Shown: positions 10,359 through 20,940, numbered from the stretch's first letter. The stretch is DNA of 64,000 bases from Portulaca oleracea (GCA_029582165.1 CM055872.1:47566195-47630194); one strand, 5' to 3'. Notes: generated by a model from the sequence alone, not told the origin. A program made the numbers and translations.

Positions 10359-11373
10359 ACCGTGTGGGGTTCGAACTTCCTTAGCCGGGTTTGAAGTTAT
10401 TGACAAGATGGATACGCTTGGGTTTTGTCAACCCACCCCGGAAGCCTCGGGATCGTACCGGGCCGTCCCGAGACTAAGAGTTGCTTGATATTGAGGTTCG
10501 AAAGTGGCCCGAGGATGATATTACGGGAGGTGGAGAGGAGTGGAGCAAGGAGGCCTTGGGCAACAGGCTGTAGCGCCCGCTACAACCTGTGTAGCGCTCG
10601 CTACCATGGCCTGGGAGGCCGTAGTGTCTGCTACGCCATGTGTAACACCCGCTACACCGTGTGCGTGGGGCGTGGAAGCTGTGTGCCATCGCTGCGGCGC
10701 AATACCGACAGACGTTTTGGCCCCCCCAGAATCCCTTGCACGTCGAACCCAGCCGCTACCGACATCCAGATAAACGCTACTAGCGCCACCCTTCTCACCG
10801 ACCTGTCGCACCCGCGACTTACTTTGCTCGGATGCTGAATGTCGCGCCACTTGCCCCATATCACCCAGCTGTCGCGCCCGCGATAGTGCACGTGCCAGCC
10901 GCGACAAGTCCATGCTCAGACGCTGGAAACTGCGGCGCTGCTCGCCTGTAACGGCCGCGACGGGGTCATGCCGCCCGCGACGGCCGTTGTTGATGCGCGT
11001 GTTTTGTGCTCAAAACGCTGTGTTTTGAGTTTTATCTCCCATTTGTATAAATACCCCCCCCTCCGAGCGGTAGAGACAGTTTTAAATGAATATTATTGCT
11101 TTGCTTATGCATTGTAGGGTTTTTTTCCAAACTTCCTCAAAAATTTTGTTTACTTTATCAAAGTAATTTGGTGGTGTTACAAGTCATTCTTTTATAGATT
11201 ATTTGGTTGTTTATCCTTTATGATAATCTTGATGGGGTGTTAGGCCTTCGATTAAGGATTACCTTGCCACAAGGTCATATCCTTCCTTCGGGTGTTCAAG
11301 CTTTTGGTCGATTGTTCTTCGAAGTTCAACTCAAGCTAATCTTCATCTCCATCACACGTATGGTAACGCTCCA
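10356..11373 (+). repeat. 3' LTR of the 7008 element
   Basis: 1018 bp, clearly homologous to 7008-8034 but with many substitutions and small indels in the GC-rich half. It holds exact palindromic words GTAGCGCCCGCTAC (10570-10583) and GTAGCGCTCGCTAC (10591-10604), plus GTCGCACCCGCGAC (10805-10818). TATA box GTATAAATACC is at about 11045. Confidence 0.88.
11045..11055 (+). promoter_or_regulatory. LTR TATA box
   Basis: GTATAAATACC lies 3' of the GC-rich part of the 3' LTR, at the place expected for the U3/R border. The matching site in the 5' LTR is mutated (TATTAATAC), so the 5' promoter is probably weakened. Confidence 0.5.
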
Positions 11374-11378
11374 CTTCC

Positions 11379-12966
11379 ACTTGATGTTGCCACGATGATC
11401 GCTTACGAAAAGCCCTTGAAGTGTCGAGGGACTAACTCATGATTTTCCGATTCGGATAAGTTTTCTATGCTGTTCAACTTGATCTTAGCAAGGAAGATTG
11501 CTTTCTAAATACATAATTAGCCACCTAGGGCTCAGTCCTCCTTTTAATGCTTTATAATTGTGGTTTACCATTTATGCTTTCAATGAGCTTAGTAAGTTAT
11601 CCCCTTGGCCATAATAGGGTTGCTTTCCAAATGCAATATTAGCACTTAAGGGCTACGTTATGAGTTTATTCCTTCTATGAGTTGTGTTGTTCTTTAACTT
11701 GACCATGCCAAAGGGGATTGCTTCCCGTGAATTTACACCCAAGAATGAAAAAAAAATGAGGGAGATGAAAATGTCACAGACTTCATTAAATTAAAGGAAA
11801 AATTCTTACAACTACCGTTAGCAAGGCCCTTACGGTTATAATTAGAGGACATGTTTTGCTTCAAAATACATTTCAACCGGACCATCATAGCTACAACTTA
11901 CAAGAACTTCTCCCTATTACTACTTGCTCATAACACTCACATAAATAAAGACAAAGTTCTATGTATAACACACTTGAGATGCAACTTACCATAATGAAGA
12001 GAATGATTTGTTGTGACTAAAAATTAAAATACATTACTTCTCCTCAGATGAAATCAATCTATAAGAGCACCTAGGCTTCTTTTTTTCTTATCCTCTTGGA
12101 AGAACTACCTCTGAGGCAGTAACAATGAGAAGCATACACCATAGCCAATTTTTTCATATTCTTCTCTTGGCGAGCAATGAATTCCTCCTAATATCGTTCA
12201 TTCACTCTTCGAAGATATCATAATTGCCTTTTCAATAGCAAAGTAATGGTTGGTGGCCTTATTTGTATTCATCATCCCAAAACCCTTGGTGCTAATGATG
12301 GTTGCATGATAGAAGATCTTTTAGACCAACTTGGATTGCGCGACTCCCAAACATAGTTCTTCAAATTTTCTTAGCTCGAGTAAGTGCATGCTTAATCTTC
12401 GATAATAAGTTCGTATTGAATGAGGATAGGAGTGTAATAACTACAATCCAACTTCATTATCAGACGATCATACGATAATAGGCCTCCTAGTCCTACACCA
12501 ACTTCAAATGTGCAGTTTGCTCTTCAACCTCCTCCTCGAATTGTTTGGAACAAGGACAAATTGAGTAAATGGGTGGTATGAGGAGAGGAGGGTTGGTCAT
12601 TCTGCATAGGTTAGCTAGATTTCAAGAGATGAAACTTATAAAATGAGACGAGGTAAGGAATTTTCAGCCTTACAAAATGCAATTGGGGGCATCTAGTTCA
12701 TATACATAATACATGCTCTGGTCTAGGGTATACATGCAGATGGAATGTGAAGTGCTAATGGTGTTGTAAAACTAATGACTCTAACCACATCATTACGAGG
12801 CATATCAATATTCATCATTTGGTTAACACATCAACCTGTCTGTAAATCTTAGCTAGGTTAGGTCTAGGGCTTGACTCCCTCTTATCAACACTTGTCAAAC
12901 ACTCAAATTGGGTCAACAGAAGCCCAATCACCCATAATCACCATCTCATCCTTGAGTTAGCCCTTC
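11379..12966. other. unassigned sequence; possible remnant of an older element
   Basis: No intact gene. At 11490-11730 the phrase 'GATTGCTTYC' recurs about three times at roughly 130-bp spacing. This sequence is the continuation of the target interrupted by the 7008 element. Confidence 0.4.
12040..12400 (-). pseudogene. possible degraded coding remnant
   Basis: Read on the minus strand, one frame gives a stretch with reasonable composition (TKGFGMMNTNKATNHYFAIE, then MISSKSE) interrupted by stops every 15-40 codons. No family recognised; it could be a decayed gene piece or chance. Confidence 0.25.
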
Positions 12967-12985
12967 TATATATATATATATATAT

Positions 12986-13517
12986 GAAAATTGGATTCTA
13001 ATAATCCCGATTTTTGCGAATTGGATAATAATAATCCGTACTATCAATTTGGATTTTGGTGGTCCAAAAAAAAAATTGGATTGTAGTGGGACATCATCGA
13101 GAGTATACACTCAATATCATGGATTTGTGTTGCATTCGATTCAAAACTTTGTGTAACACTTTACCATGACTTTTAATGAATTTACGGCGTTTCTCCTGAT
13201 TTTTTTCAAACTTTTTACTATATTTTACGATTTTTTCACTTTTATTCCTTTTAAAAAAATCATAATAATTACTCGGAGTGTCAAAAAAATAATTTAAAAA
13301 ATGTTTTAGAAACTACAATTCATTACCTTTCTAGGGGCAGGAACGAAAAAAACAAAAACAATATGGGGTAGGAATTTAAAAAATGAAAAGAATGTGGAGG
13401 TCGATTTGGTACCACTACAATCCAATTTTAATTTCTTTTGGACCATCAGAATCCAAATTGATAGTAGGGATTATTGTTGTCCAATCGTGAAAGTAGGGAT
13501 TATTAAAATCCAATTCT

Positions 13518-13519
<2 letters not shown>
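12986..13519 (+). mobile_element. TA-tract MITE family, copy 1
   Basis: 534 bp with long inverted termini: ATTGGATTCTAATAATCCC on the left, and the complement of 'GGGATTATTAAAATCCAATT' on the right. Conserved inner blocks are 'TGGTGGTCCAAAAAA', 'GTTGCATTCGATTCAAAACT' and 'AACAATATGGGGTAGG'. It is flanked by (TA)n on both sides (12967-12985; 13520-13588). No ORF. Confidence 0.8.

Positions 13520-13588
<69 letters not shown>
13520..13588. repeat. (TA)n microsatellite
   Basis: About 34 TA units between MITE copies 1 and 2. Confidence 0.95.
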
Positions 13589-13590
<2 letters not shown>

Positions 13591-13999
13591 AAATTGGATT
13601 CTAATAATCCCTACTTTAAATTTGTATTCTGGTGGTAAAAAAAAAAATTGTATTGTAGTGGGACATAATCTAAAATATACCCTAAATATCATAGATTTTG
13701 TGTTGCATTTGATTCAAAACTTTGTATAGCATTTTACCACGATTTTTAATGAATTTACAGCAATTCTCCCAATTTTTTTGAATTTTTTTTCTATCTTTTA
13801 TGATTTTTTCAATTTTATTCTTTTTAAAAAATCATATTAATTGCTTGGAATCTCAAAAAAATAATTTAAAAAATGTTTTAGCAACTACACTTCATTACCT
13901 ATCTGGGGGTAGGAACGAAAAAAACAAAAACAATATGGGGTAGGCATGAAAAAAATAAAAAGAATGTGGTGATGGATTTGGTATCACTACAATACAAAT
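13589..13999 (+). mobile_element. TA-tract MITE family, copy 2, 3' truncated
   Basis: Same orientation and inner blocks as copy 1, starting next to the (TA)n tract. The last 90 bp or so, including the right terminal repeat, are missing; it stops where the SINE-like segment begins. Confidence 0.75.
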
Positions 14000-14013
14000 A
14001 TATATCAGTATCT

Positions 14014-14105
14014 CCATGAACGTTTGTTCATGGGGTAAGACTGCCTACATTAGGATCTCCCAGACCGCGCTCAAACGTGTCACCTGGGAGGTAGTTGTTG
14101 TTGTA
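14014..14105 (+). mobile_element. Au-SINE-like 3' fragment
   Basis: 'GGGGTAAGACTGCCTACATT', a following 'CCCAGACCGCGC', then 'TGGGAGGTAGTTGTTGTTGT', matches the layout of the 3' half of plant Au SINEs: GGGTAAGGCTGCGTACA, then CAGACCCCGC, then a (TTG)n tail. The tRNA-like 5' half with A and B boxes is missing or degraded. Confidence 0.6.
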
Positions 14106-14623
14106 TAATTGGATTCTAATAATCCCTACTTTTGCAAATTGGATGACAATAATCCCCACTTTCAATTTGTATTCCGGTGGTCCAAAAAAATAAAATTGTA
14201 TTGTAGTGGTACCAAATCCATCACTACATTCATTTTATTTTTTTCATGCCTACCCCATATTGTTTTTGTTTTTTTCGTTCCTGCCCCTAGAAAGGTAATG
14301 AAGTGTAGTTGCTAAAACATTTTTAAATTATTTTTTGAGATTTCGAGCAATTGTTATGATTTTTAATAAAAAATAAAATTGGAAAAATCATAAAAAATTG
14401 AAAAAAATTGAAAAAAATTGGGACAAATGCTGTAAATTCATTAAAAATCAAGGTAAAGTATTATACAAAGTTTTGAATCAAATGCAACACAAAATCTATG
14501 ATATTTAGGGTATACTCTCGATTTACAATATAATTTTTTTTTGGGACCACCTGAATACAAATTGAAAGTAGGGATTATTGCCATCCAATTCGCAAAAGTA
14601 GCGATTATTAGAATCCAATTTTT
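14106..14623 (-). mobile_element. TA-tract MITE family, copy 3 (inverted)
   Basis: Both termini present, with GGATTCTAATAATCCCTACT at the left and its inverse at the right. The inner blocks occur in reverse complement relative to copies 1 and 2 (for example CCTACCCCATATTGTT). The right flank is TA-rich. Confidence 0.78.
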
Positions 14624-14650
14624 CTATACATATACATATATATATGTTAG

Positions 14651-15085
14651 ACCTGTTCAAAGGTCGGGTCAGCCGGGTCAGAAGTTTTTGACCCGTCGGC
14701 CCGAGCCCGACCCAGCCCGAGCCCGACCCGGCCCAATGCCTTTGGCCCGAGCCCTGACCCTACGGGCCACGCGCCGGGTCAACGGGCGAACAGATATATA
14801 TACTTGAGTTTTTTTATTTAAAAAGCCTAAAAATTACGCATTTTATTTATGTATATAGTCGGGCCGGGTCGGGTCGCGAAAAAACTTAACTTAATCTAAG
14901 ATTTTTGTATTTAGTCGTCGTCGTCTCGTTGGCGGGCGCCGAGGGTCGGGCATCGACTGCCCGAGCCCGGCCCGGCCATACCTCGGGGCCCCGACATTTT
15001 CGGGGCGGGCCGGGTCACCTTATAAAATTGTGGCCTTGACCCGCATCTTTTCGGGCCGGACGGATCCCCGGCCCATTGAACAGGT
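14651..15085. mobile_element. GC-rich 'GGGTCGGGCC' MITE-like element
   Basis: ACCTGTTCAAAGGTCGGGTC at the left and, inverted, ACCTGTTCAATGGGCCGGGG at the right form the TIR. Two GC-rich arms made of CCCGAGCCCGACC-type runs surround an AT-rich centre. It is 435 bp, sits between TA tracts, and is non-coding. Confidence 0.6.
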
Positions 15086-15107
15086 ATATATATATATATA
15101 TTTGAAC

Positions 15108-15167
<60 letters not shown>
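15085..15167. repeat. (TA)n microsatellite interrupted by a copy of the element end
   Basis: TA runs at 15085-15101 and 15111-15167, separated by TTTGAACAGG, a partial duplicate of the adjacent element's terminus. Confidence 0.9.
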
Positions 15168-15169
<2 letters not shown>

Positions 15170-15908
15170 TTGTCAAATGTCATTTGGGGATCATGCTAAC
15201 ATTTAATGCAACTATATAGAACTTTTTCCTCTCTAGGGAAAGAACCACTACCTTATATCTCTCCCTCTCAAAAAAATCATTCTTACCGTGAACACTCTTT
15301 TCCTTCTCAAATCAAAATTATACGCTCTGGGACAATCCTCAGGGCCTTCCTTAGTGTAGATCGAGACCAATGTTGAAGCCTTCACAATTTAAAGGAATAT
15401 GCACTCTCAATCCTTTCAGCTCATTAACAATCCTAATTTTTCCAGAAATAAACATAAATATAAAACAATGACCCAAGTATAAAAAAAAAAATTACAAAAA
15501 AAGAAGACAATTGCATTATAACAAACTTGGTCAACCTGAATGTAGCATAGCAGGTGATAATGAGAAGGAAAACAGGAGAGTTCCTGAATAACATTTGTTT
15601 TTTAAACAAAACATAACCATTTCATTAATAGCAAGTCATACAACATTTACAATGAAAATCGTGATTGAACAATTGTAGATTTAAAACATAGATATGAAAT
15701 TCAACTATTATAAGATTCAAATGATAAGAAGACAATCAATTATGCTAAAAACAACCGATACCTACTAAAGTCGGAGTAATGTAAGCGATTGTGAAAACAT
15801 AGAAAATTAGGTTGTTCTTCAGGTCACCCCAATTATAGCCACACTTCCATGAACTCTTAAAACTTGGCTACTACAATGAGCATTTTGGTGAAGGGACTTG
15901 CAAAGGTG
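15168..15908. other. intergenic; 3' flank of the dehydrogenase gene
   Basis: AT-rich, no reading frame of note. The 3' UTR of the minus-strand dehydrogenase gene should occupy the right part (15909 downward), but its end is not visible. Confidence 0.5.
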
Positions 15909-18900
15909 TTACATTTTGCAGGAGGACAATGAGTTGGCCACGTCGATCACAAAACGATAGCGCACATCTGACTTAGCCAGGCGTTCCATTGCAGTGTTAA
16001 TCTCCTCCATCTTGATGATTTCGATATCTGCAGTGATGTTATGTTTTCCACAGAAGTCTAACATCTCCTGTGTCTCTTCAGTTCCTCCTATGTCGCTACC
16101 TCCTACTAGTTTCCGACCTGCCACATACCAAATTAATTCAAAAATTCAATCGCCTTAATTTAGAACAAGTCGATGATCTGTTTCACTTAATGGTCTTGGA
16201 AGAACAGAACTTACCCATGACCAAAGGGAATATGGGAAGCTCCAGGGGCTTATTAGGGAGGCCTACGGTAATTAGTTTTCCGTTTATCTTCAGCAAAGTA
16301 AGTAGCGGATAAATGGAGTGTACTGCAGATACAGTATCAATGATGAAGTCCATAGTTCCCATTGCAGCCTGCAAAAAGAATCAAAATGGTTATTTAGTGC
16401 TTGTATAGTCCCAATTGCTAAGCAACTCTAACTGCATAGAGTTACCTTCATTTTTGCAACATCATTGCTGACAAGGAAAGCATCAGCACCTAGCTTGTTG
16501 ATAGCTTCATCTTGTTTGTTAGGTGAGGTACTAATGACAGTAACTTTAAGACCAAAGGCTTTGGCAAACTTGACAGCAACATGACCAAGCCCACCTAAGC
16601 CACACACTCCCAAATGCTTCCCACTCTGTGTCATTCCGTAGTACTTCATTGGACTGTATATCGTGATCCCAGCACACAAAAGGGGTGCCGCGGCATCACT
16701 TGGCAGCTTCTCCGGAATGTTCACTACAAACCGTTGTTTAACAACAATTGTGTCAGAGTAACCACCGTACGTCTTTGTCCCGTCTTTGTCTAGGGAATTG
16801 TAGGTGAATATCACCTTCGGGCAGTAATTTTCCAAGTGATCTTGGCAGTATTCACATTCTTCACATGATCCTACTATGACACCAACACCAACACGGTCTC
16901 CAACCTTGAATTTTTTGACGTTACTGCCAACTTTGGTGGCAATACCCACAATTTCGTGCCTGAACTAGCAGAAAAGTTTATCATATTTCAAGCCTTGCAT
17001 GATGTATAATGGTTCAGTGACCAAAATATGGACCAGGCTTTGATGAGCTTCAAAATGATGTTTGATGGATACACAAAAGCAATGATCTATCTGATTGACC
17101 AATGATTAGGATGCTTACTACACTTGCATGTATATCAAAGATTAGGACTAAAAAAAAACAACAACAACAAGTACCAAACTAAAGACATGTATCAAGATTG
17201 AATGTTTGAAAAGCAGAAGCTACATCATAAAAAGATGAGAAAGAGGATGAAAAAAAAAACAAGTACCAAACTAAAGACATCTAACAAGATTGAATGTTTG
17301 AAAAGCATAATCTACATCATAAAAAGATGAGAAAGAGGATAAATTATACAAACACCAATGTCACTCAGTTGGAAACTAAGTGTGTGTTTGGTTGGTCAAA
17401 AACCCCGGGGAAATGGTCAATTTTCCCGGGTTGACTTAAATTCCCCATGTTTGGAAATAGGTTGACTATGGGAAAAATTTTACGGCGGACCCACCATTTC
17501 ATACAATTTCCTAGGGAAAGATTTCCCTTAGGCCCCCTAAGGGAAATCTTTCCCGGGGAAATCTTTCCCATGGAAGACTTCCCATGGAAAATTTTCCCCA
17601 AGAAAAATTTCCCTAGGGTTTCTACCAAACGCTCTCTAAATAGACAATATGAGTGACAGAGACATAGAGATAAGTATGACAGGTTACGGAGATATGTGAT
17701 TGCGTGCATTTAGATGCTTTCATAGTATGAATATAACAAGTAATGTGCATTATAAAGGGTGTAACTAGCTGTAAGGATTCATAGACATTAGGTATTGTTG
17801 AATAAAGAGATGAGCAGTAATATAATGTACCCCGGAACGATGGGATAATAGGTGTATCCCCATTCATTCTTCACAGAACTCAAGTCTGAGTGGCAAACTC
17901 CACAATACTGTATTTGCACTGTCACATCGTCTGGGCCATTTTCTCTAGAGGAGGAGAAAAAAGCATAACATCAGAAGCTACTCTTTAAATGTGCAACTGC
18001 TAAAGATCATCGAAGAGCAAATCCACAAAAATTCTAGGGGGATTACGGTAAAAACAAATTGCAGATAACTAATTTAGTGACTTTCCCCGTGTTAATTAGA
18101 AATTTTCATGTCAACATTTTAGGTGCTGTAAAATGGTTAAGGCAGCTTATGGTATCTTGCTATATAATGCACAATTACAATTCACTTAAACAGGATCTTC
18201 TTCCTGGGTTACAAATATGTGTCATCATACTTGGGGCTGCTTTGATTCAGCTTAAGTATGTTATCCGAAATTATACATAACCAGGCCAATTATCTTTTCA
18301 CATTACCAGGGACCAGGGTTATAGGGCCTTTCAAGTTGAGTTCAATTGGCAACATCATCAATTCATCACCTTACCTAGTTCAACTAATTAAGCCTGTATA
18401 TTTTCAATGTCATTGGAGCTCATTTGGTTAGTCAAATTGGTGTTTGAAATAAACCAACATTGATCACCTAGTTAAATGCCCTATAAAGGAATTTGGCAAG
18501 CAGTGAAATTTGATCCTGCCACCTTCAAGTTGGAAGCATAGTTATTAAAATCCCCATCCTGATTTACGATTCTTGATTTACGATCCTACGATTTTATGGT
18601 CCAAAATCGTCGAACCTATTCTACAATTTACACACGATCCACGATCCTACATGGGCTAAATTCCGATCCTAACTTCCCCATAGTGTCGAGTTAGGATCCC
18701 GATTTTAACAACCTTGGTTGGAAGACCTACTTGGTGCCATGTGAGGATATTATATAGGTTCACTTGGTATGTGTAGTGTTAGCTAGGGGCCATGAATATA
18801 TATGCATATAAAAAGCAGAAAGTAGGTTACCTCCTAGAAAAACTGAAAGGGGAAAGGACACCAGAAGAGTCAGTAGCAGCAAACCCAAAAGCCTTGACTG

Positions 18901-18928
18901 GGTGTTGTTCTTCAGGTGATTTAGCCAT
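15909..18928 (-). CDS. cinnamyl-alcohol-dehydrogenase-family enzyme, 8-hydroxygeraniol dehydrogenase-like (five exons)
   Basis: Exons in minus-strand order are 18928-18831, 17944-17831, 16959-16446, 16368-16215 and 16117-15909; all introns are GT-AG. Coding length is 1089 nt, 362 residues, the normal size for plant CAD-type zinc alcohol dehydrogenases. The start [20 protein letters not shown] matches asterid 8-hydroxygeraniol dehydrogenases and mannitol dehydrogenases (ELI3). Catalytic zinc residues are in YCGVCHSDL and PGHEIVG, the structural zinc cysteines in [17 protein letters not shown], and the NADP-binding Rossmann loop is [17 protein letters not shown]. The end is [16 protein letters not shown]. 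The family reversibly oxidises allylic or aromatic alcohols in the cytosol. The monoterpenoid substrate is inferred from resemblance; a cinnamyl or other alcohol is the alternative. No break was seen, so the gene is probably functional. Confidence 0.9.
17171..17341. repeat. tandem duplication (two units of about 90 bp) in intron 2
   Basis: The block 'AAGTACCAAACTAAAGACAT' through 'AAAAAGATGAGAAAGAGGAT' occurs twice in a row with few changes, inside the intron between exons 2 and 3 of the dehydrogenase gene. Confidence 0.85.
17378..17641. mobile_element. hAT-like MITE in intron 2
   Basis: Left GTGTGTGTTTGGTTGG; right, inverted, GAGAGCGTTTGGTAGAAACC. The centre is full of short palindromes (GGGAAATCTTTCCC, TTCCCATGGAA), so the transcribed intron could fold strongly. 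About 264 bp; a similar element lies at 43168-43576. Confidence 0.6.
18537..18713. mobile_element. short hAT-like MITE in intron 1
   Basis: Ends AGTTATTAAAATCCCCATCC and, inverted, GGTTGTTAAAATCGGGATCC, with internal repeats of 'ACGATCCTACGATTTTA' type. About 177 bp; no coding. Confidence 0.5.
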
Positions 18929-19028
18929 TACCTTTGCTTCCTCTTTCTCAACCTCCCACTGATCTCTTTGTAGCTGAAAATGTAGGAGATTACTTGATCG
19001 ATAAAACCATTATCTGTATATGCAAATA

Positions 19029-19037
19029 AATATATAG
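19029..19037 (-). promoter_or_regulatory. candidate TATA box of the dehydrogenase gene
   Basis: CTATATATT on the minus strand, about 100 bases upstream of the ATG at 18928. The position is reasonable for a plant core promoter; no other promoter element was identified. Confidence 0.4.
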
Positions 19038-19219
19038 GGGTATTCAGCATTTCTGTACCGAAAATCTTGTTAGCTGGCATTAATGGAGGAGCCATTCAGA
19101 CGCTTTTATTGGTTCGTAAATGCTCCACAACACCACAATCAACATTCAATCTTTACTGTTCAAATTGTTGGTATTTATGGCACTGCAGGGAATTCCTGGT
19201 GGGCAGTTGAACGATTTTA

Positions 19220-19435
19220 TACCTCTCTGTTTAATATTAATTGACACTTTGACTAAATTTTGACCATTAATTATTTATAAATTATAATGAGTTACAATAT
19301 GAAATTACCTTCATTGTAATTTTGGGTAGAATATATTTATAATGATATTAATTTCATATTTTAATTCATTGTAATATGTGTAATTAATTGTTAAAATTTA
19401 GCCAAAGTGTCAATTATTATGGAACAGATGGAGTA
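19220..19435. mobile_element. Stowaway-like MITE
   Basis: Starts TACCTCTCTGTTTAATATTA and ends ATTATGGAACAGATGGAGTA: degenerate CTCCCTCCGTT-type TIR with flanking TA. 216 bp. Confidence 0.7.
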
Positions 19436-19574
19436 ATAATTACTTACACCTACATTTTTCAGTATTTATTTTGGCTTTCATCGTGTCTAGGGTGGAGGAC
19501 CTCATGGTTACAGGCAAGCGCAAGCAAGTGTAGATTACTCGCGCGTTTTTTTTAATTGTTGTGAAAGTATAAGG

Positions 19575-19822
19575 TACTACCTCGGCCCCAAATTATTTAT
19601 TTATTTCAACATATTTGTCATATTTACAATTTCAACAATTGTAATTTCTTTTCTACCCCTATTAATAAATTCATTTGTTACTTCTTACAATTCCAACAAC
19701 TATTATCTTCAATTAAAGTATGGGTAATTTGAGTAAATTACAAACTTTTTACCTCAATTCCCAATATGCATTGATATTTCCAAATTAGGTAAATGGATAA
19801 ATATAATGGGACGGATGTAGTA
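19575..19822. mobile_element. Stowaway-like MITE
   Basis: Starts TACTACCTCGGCCCCAAATT and ends AATGGGACGGATGTAGTA, an imperfect TIR of the same type with TA at both ends. 248 bp; AT-rich. Confidence 0.65.
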
Positions 19823-19921
19823 ATTAATTGAAAATTATTTAAATATATTTAATTAAAGTTAATTTTTAATATTTTATTCAATAAATGTTTTTTTTTAAAG
19901 TAGTTCATGTTACCAGCCAAT

Positions 19922-20365
19922 TTATTCCAAGAAATTTGGCCTTTCAGCCGTGAGTACATCCCTAATAATGTCTGGGCAGATTTCCATCCATCTACCATGT
20001 GATCTAATTCTAGTTCTTTCCTTTGCTAATTGGTGGGCAGCCTCATTGTACTCCCTTCTAGTGTGGACAAAAGTGCAATTTTCAAATTCTACTCTCAATT
20101 TCTCACAATCATTTAGAACAGAGCCCTCCAGTGCTAGGCTTTGCCTTCTCGTATTCATGGCGGCAATAACTTGCTGACAGTCCGATTCAATCACTACCCT
20201 GATAGTACCAAGTTCCATTGCCAATTTCAGACCCAGTCTCATCGCACCCACTTCCATAGCCTCTATACTCCATGCTACCTCCCTGTATTCTCTGACTGCT
20301 GCTATGAAGGCCCCGGTGTGGTCTCGCGCTACTGCTGCTATACATCCCCTTCCATCTGTGACCAC
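19922..20365 (-). pseudogene. LINE RNase H domain (RVT_3 type) fragment
   Basis: 147 open codons. The frame holds GCIAAVARDHTGAFIAA, EAMEVGAMRLGLKLAMELG (central E of the RNase H active site), VIESDCQQVI (D) and EYNEAAHQLAKE, the pattern of the plant RNase H-like domain found at the C-terminus of L1 elements. The first catalytic D lies within the beginning (TDGRG). Not a host gene: it is in the 3' part of a degenerate LINE, 23 bp from its poly(A). Confidence 0.8.
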
Positions 20366-20500
20366 TGAGGCATCAGTTTTTATCTTCAGCTCATTCTCCT
20401 TTGGCGGTTCCCATCTTCTCCGCCTCCTTCCCAGCTAGATCTCATCATTTTTTTCCTTGTGCGTCACAGTATCTCCAGAAGAAATCCACAGTCCTGCTTA

Positions 20501-20683
20501 TTATTTCCTCCGCCTCAATCTTCTTTCTCTCAAAACCCATTTGTTTCGAGCCCCCCAGATGGCCCACATCGAGGTCAAGAGGATGTCATTCCTCTGCTCA
20601 TCCCCATCCTTTAGCTTTTCCTCAATCCACCTCCCTACCTCCCTCTCATCCACCCTAAATCTGGTCGAGCCCAACAACCACAC
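20501..20683 (-). pseudogene. LINE zinc-finger/linker fragment
   Basis: 61 codons with EVGRWIEEKLKDGDEQRNDI and SMWAIWGARNKWVLRE, the 'WxIWxxRNxxVF' motif that precedes RNase H in plant L1 elements. Cut off at the copia 5' LTR. Confidence 0.65.
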
Positions 20684-20686
20684 TCT

Positions 20687-20940
20687 TGTTGGGAATATAG
20701 CTCACACAGCTGGCATCTAACTGACTTCCAGTTGTGTCCAGGTTGTTAGCAAAGTTTGTTACACACTCATAACAGATTCTAGGTTGGTTATAGCTGAGTC
20801 GGTTGTATACAATTGTGTATATATATAGCTCTGTACTCTCTGTTTTGCTGACATAATGATCATAATGAATACAGCCATATCTTGGCCTTTCTCTCTCATC
20901 TCTCCCTTTTTATCTTTTCTTTCCTGGTCTGATATTAACA
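20687..20940 (+). repeat. 5' LTR of the copia element
   Basis: 254 bp, TG..CA, with a TATA-like run 'GTGTATATATATAGCTCTG' near 20816-20834 followed by a pyrimidine-rich R/U5. Confidence 0.93.

Larger units (their letters stand above)
7008..11373 (+). mobile_element. complete non-autonomous Ty3/gypsy chromovirus-like LTR element (gag-protease only)
   Basis: Two LTRs (7008-8034 and 10356-11373) both begin TGAACCGTG and end GGTAACGCTCCA or TGTAACGCTCCA. The 5-bp duplication CTTCC stands at 7003-7007 and 11374-11378. An initiator-Met tRNA binding site follows the 5' LTR, and a purine tract CAAGAGGGGGGAGTA precedes the 3' LTR. The 2.3-kb interior encodes only a broken gag and an aspartic protease of CRM/chromovirus character; reverse transcriptase, RNase H and integrase are absent, yet the element has both LTRs and a target duplication. 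It therefore moved, or lost pol cleanly, with help in trans. Confidence 0.9.

Noticed and set aside
13394..13729. 111-codon frame with a YIYIYI run
   Set aside because: Reads through a (TA)n tract and two MITEs.
19922..20365. host RNase H-like gene
   Set aside because: It lies at the 3' end of a LINE with poly(A) and target duplication and lacks a gene structure.
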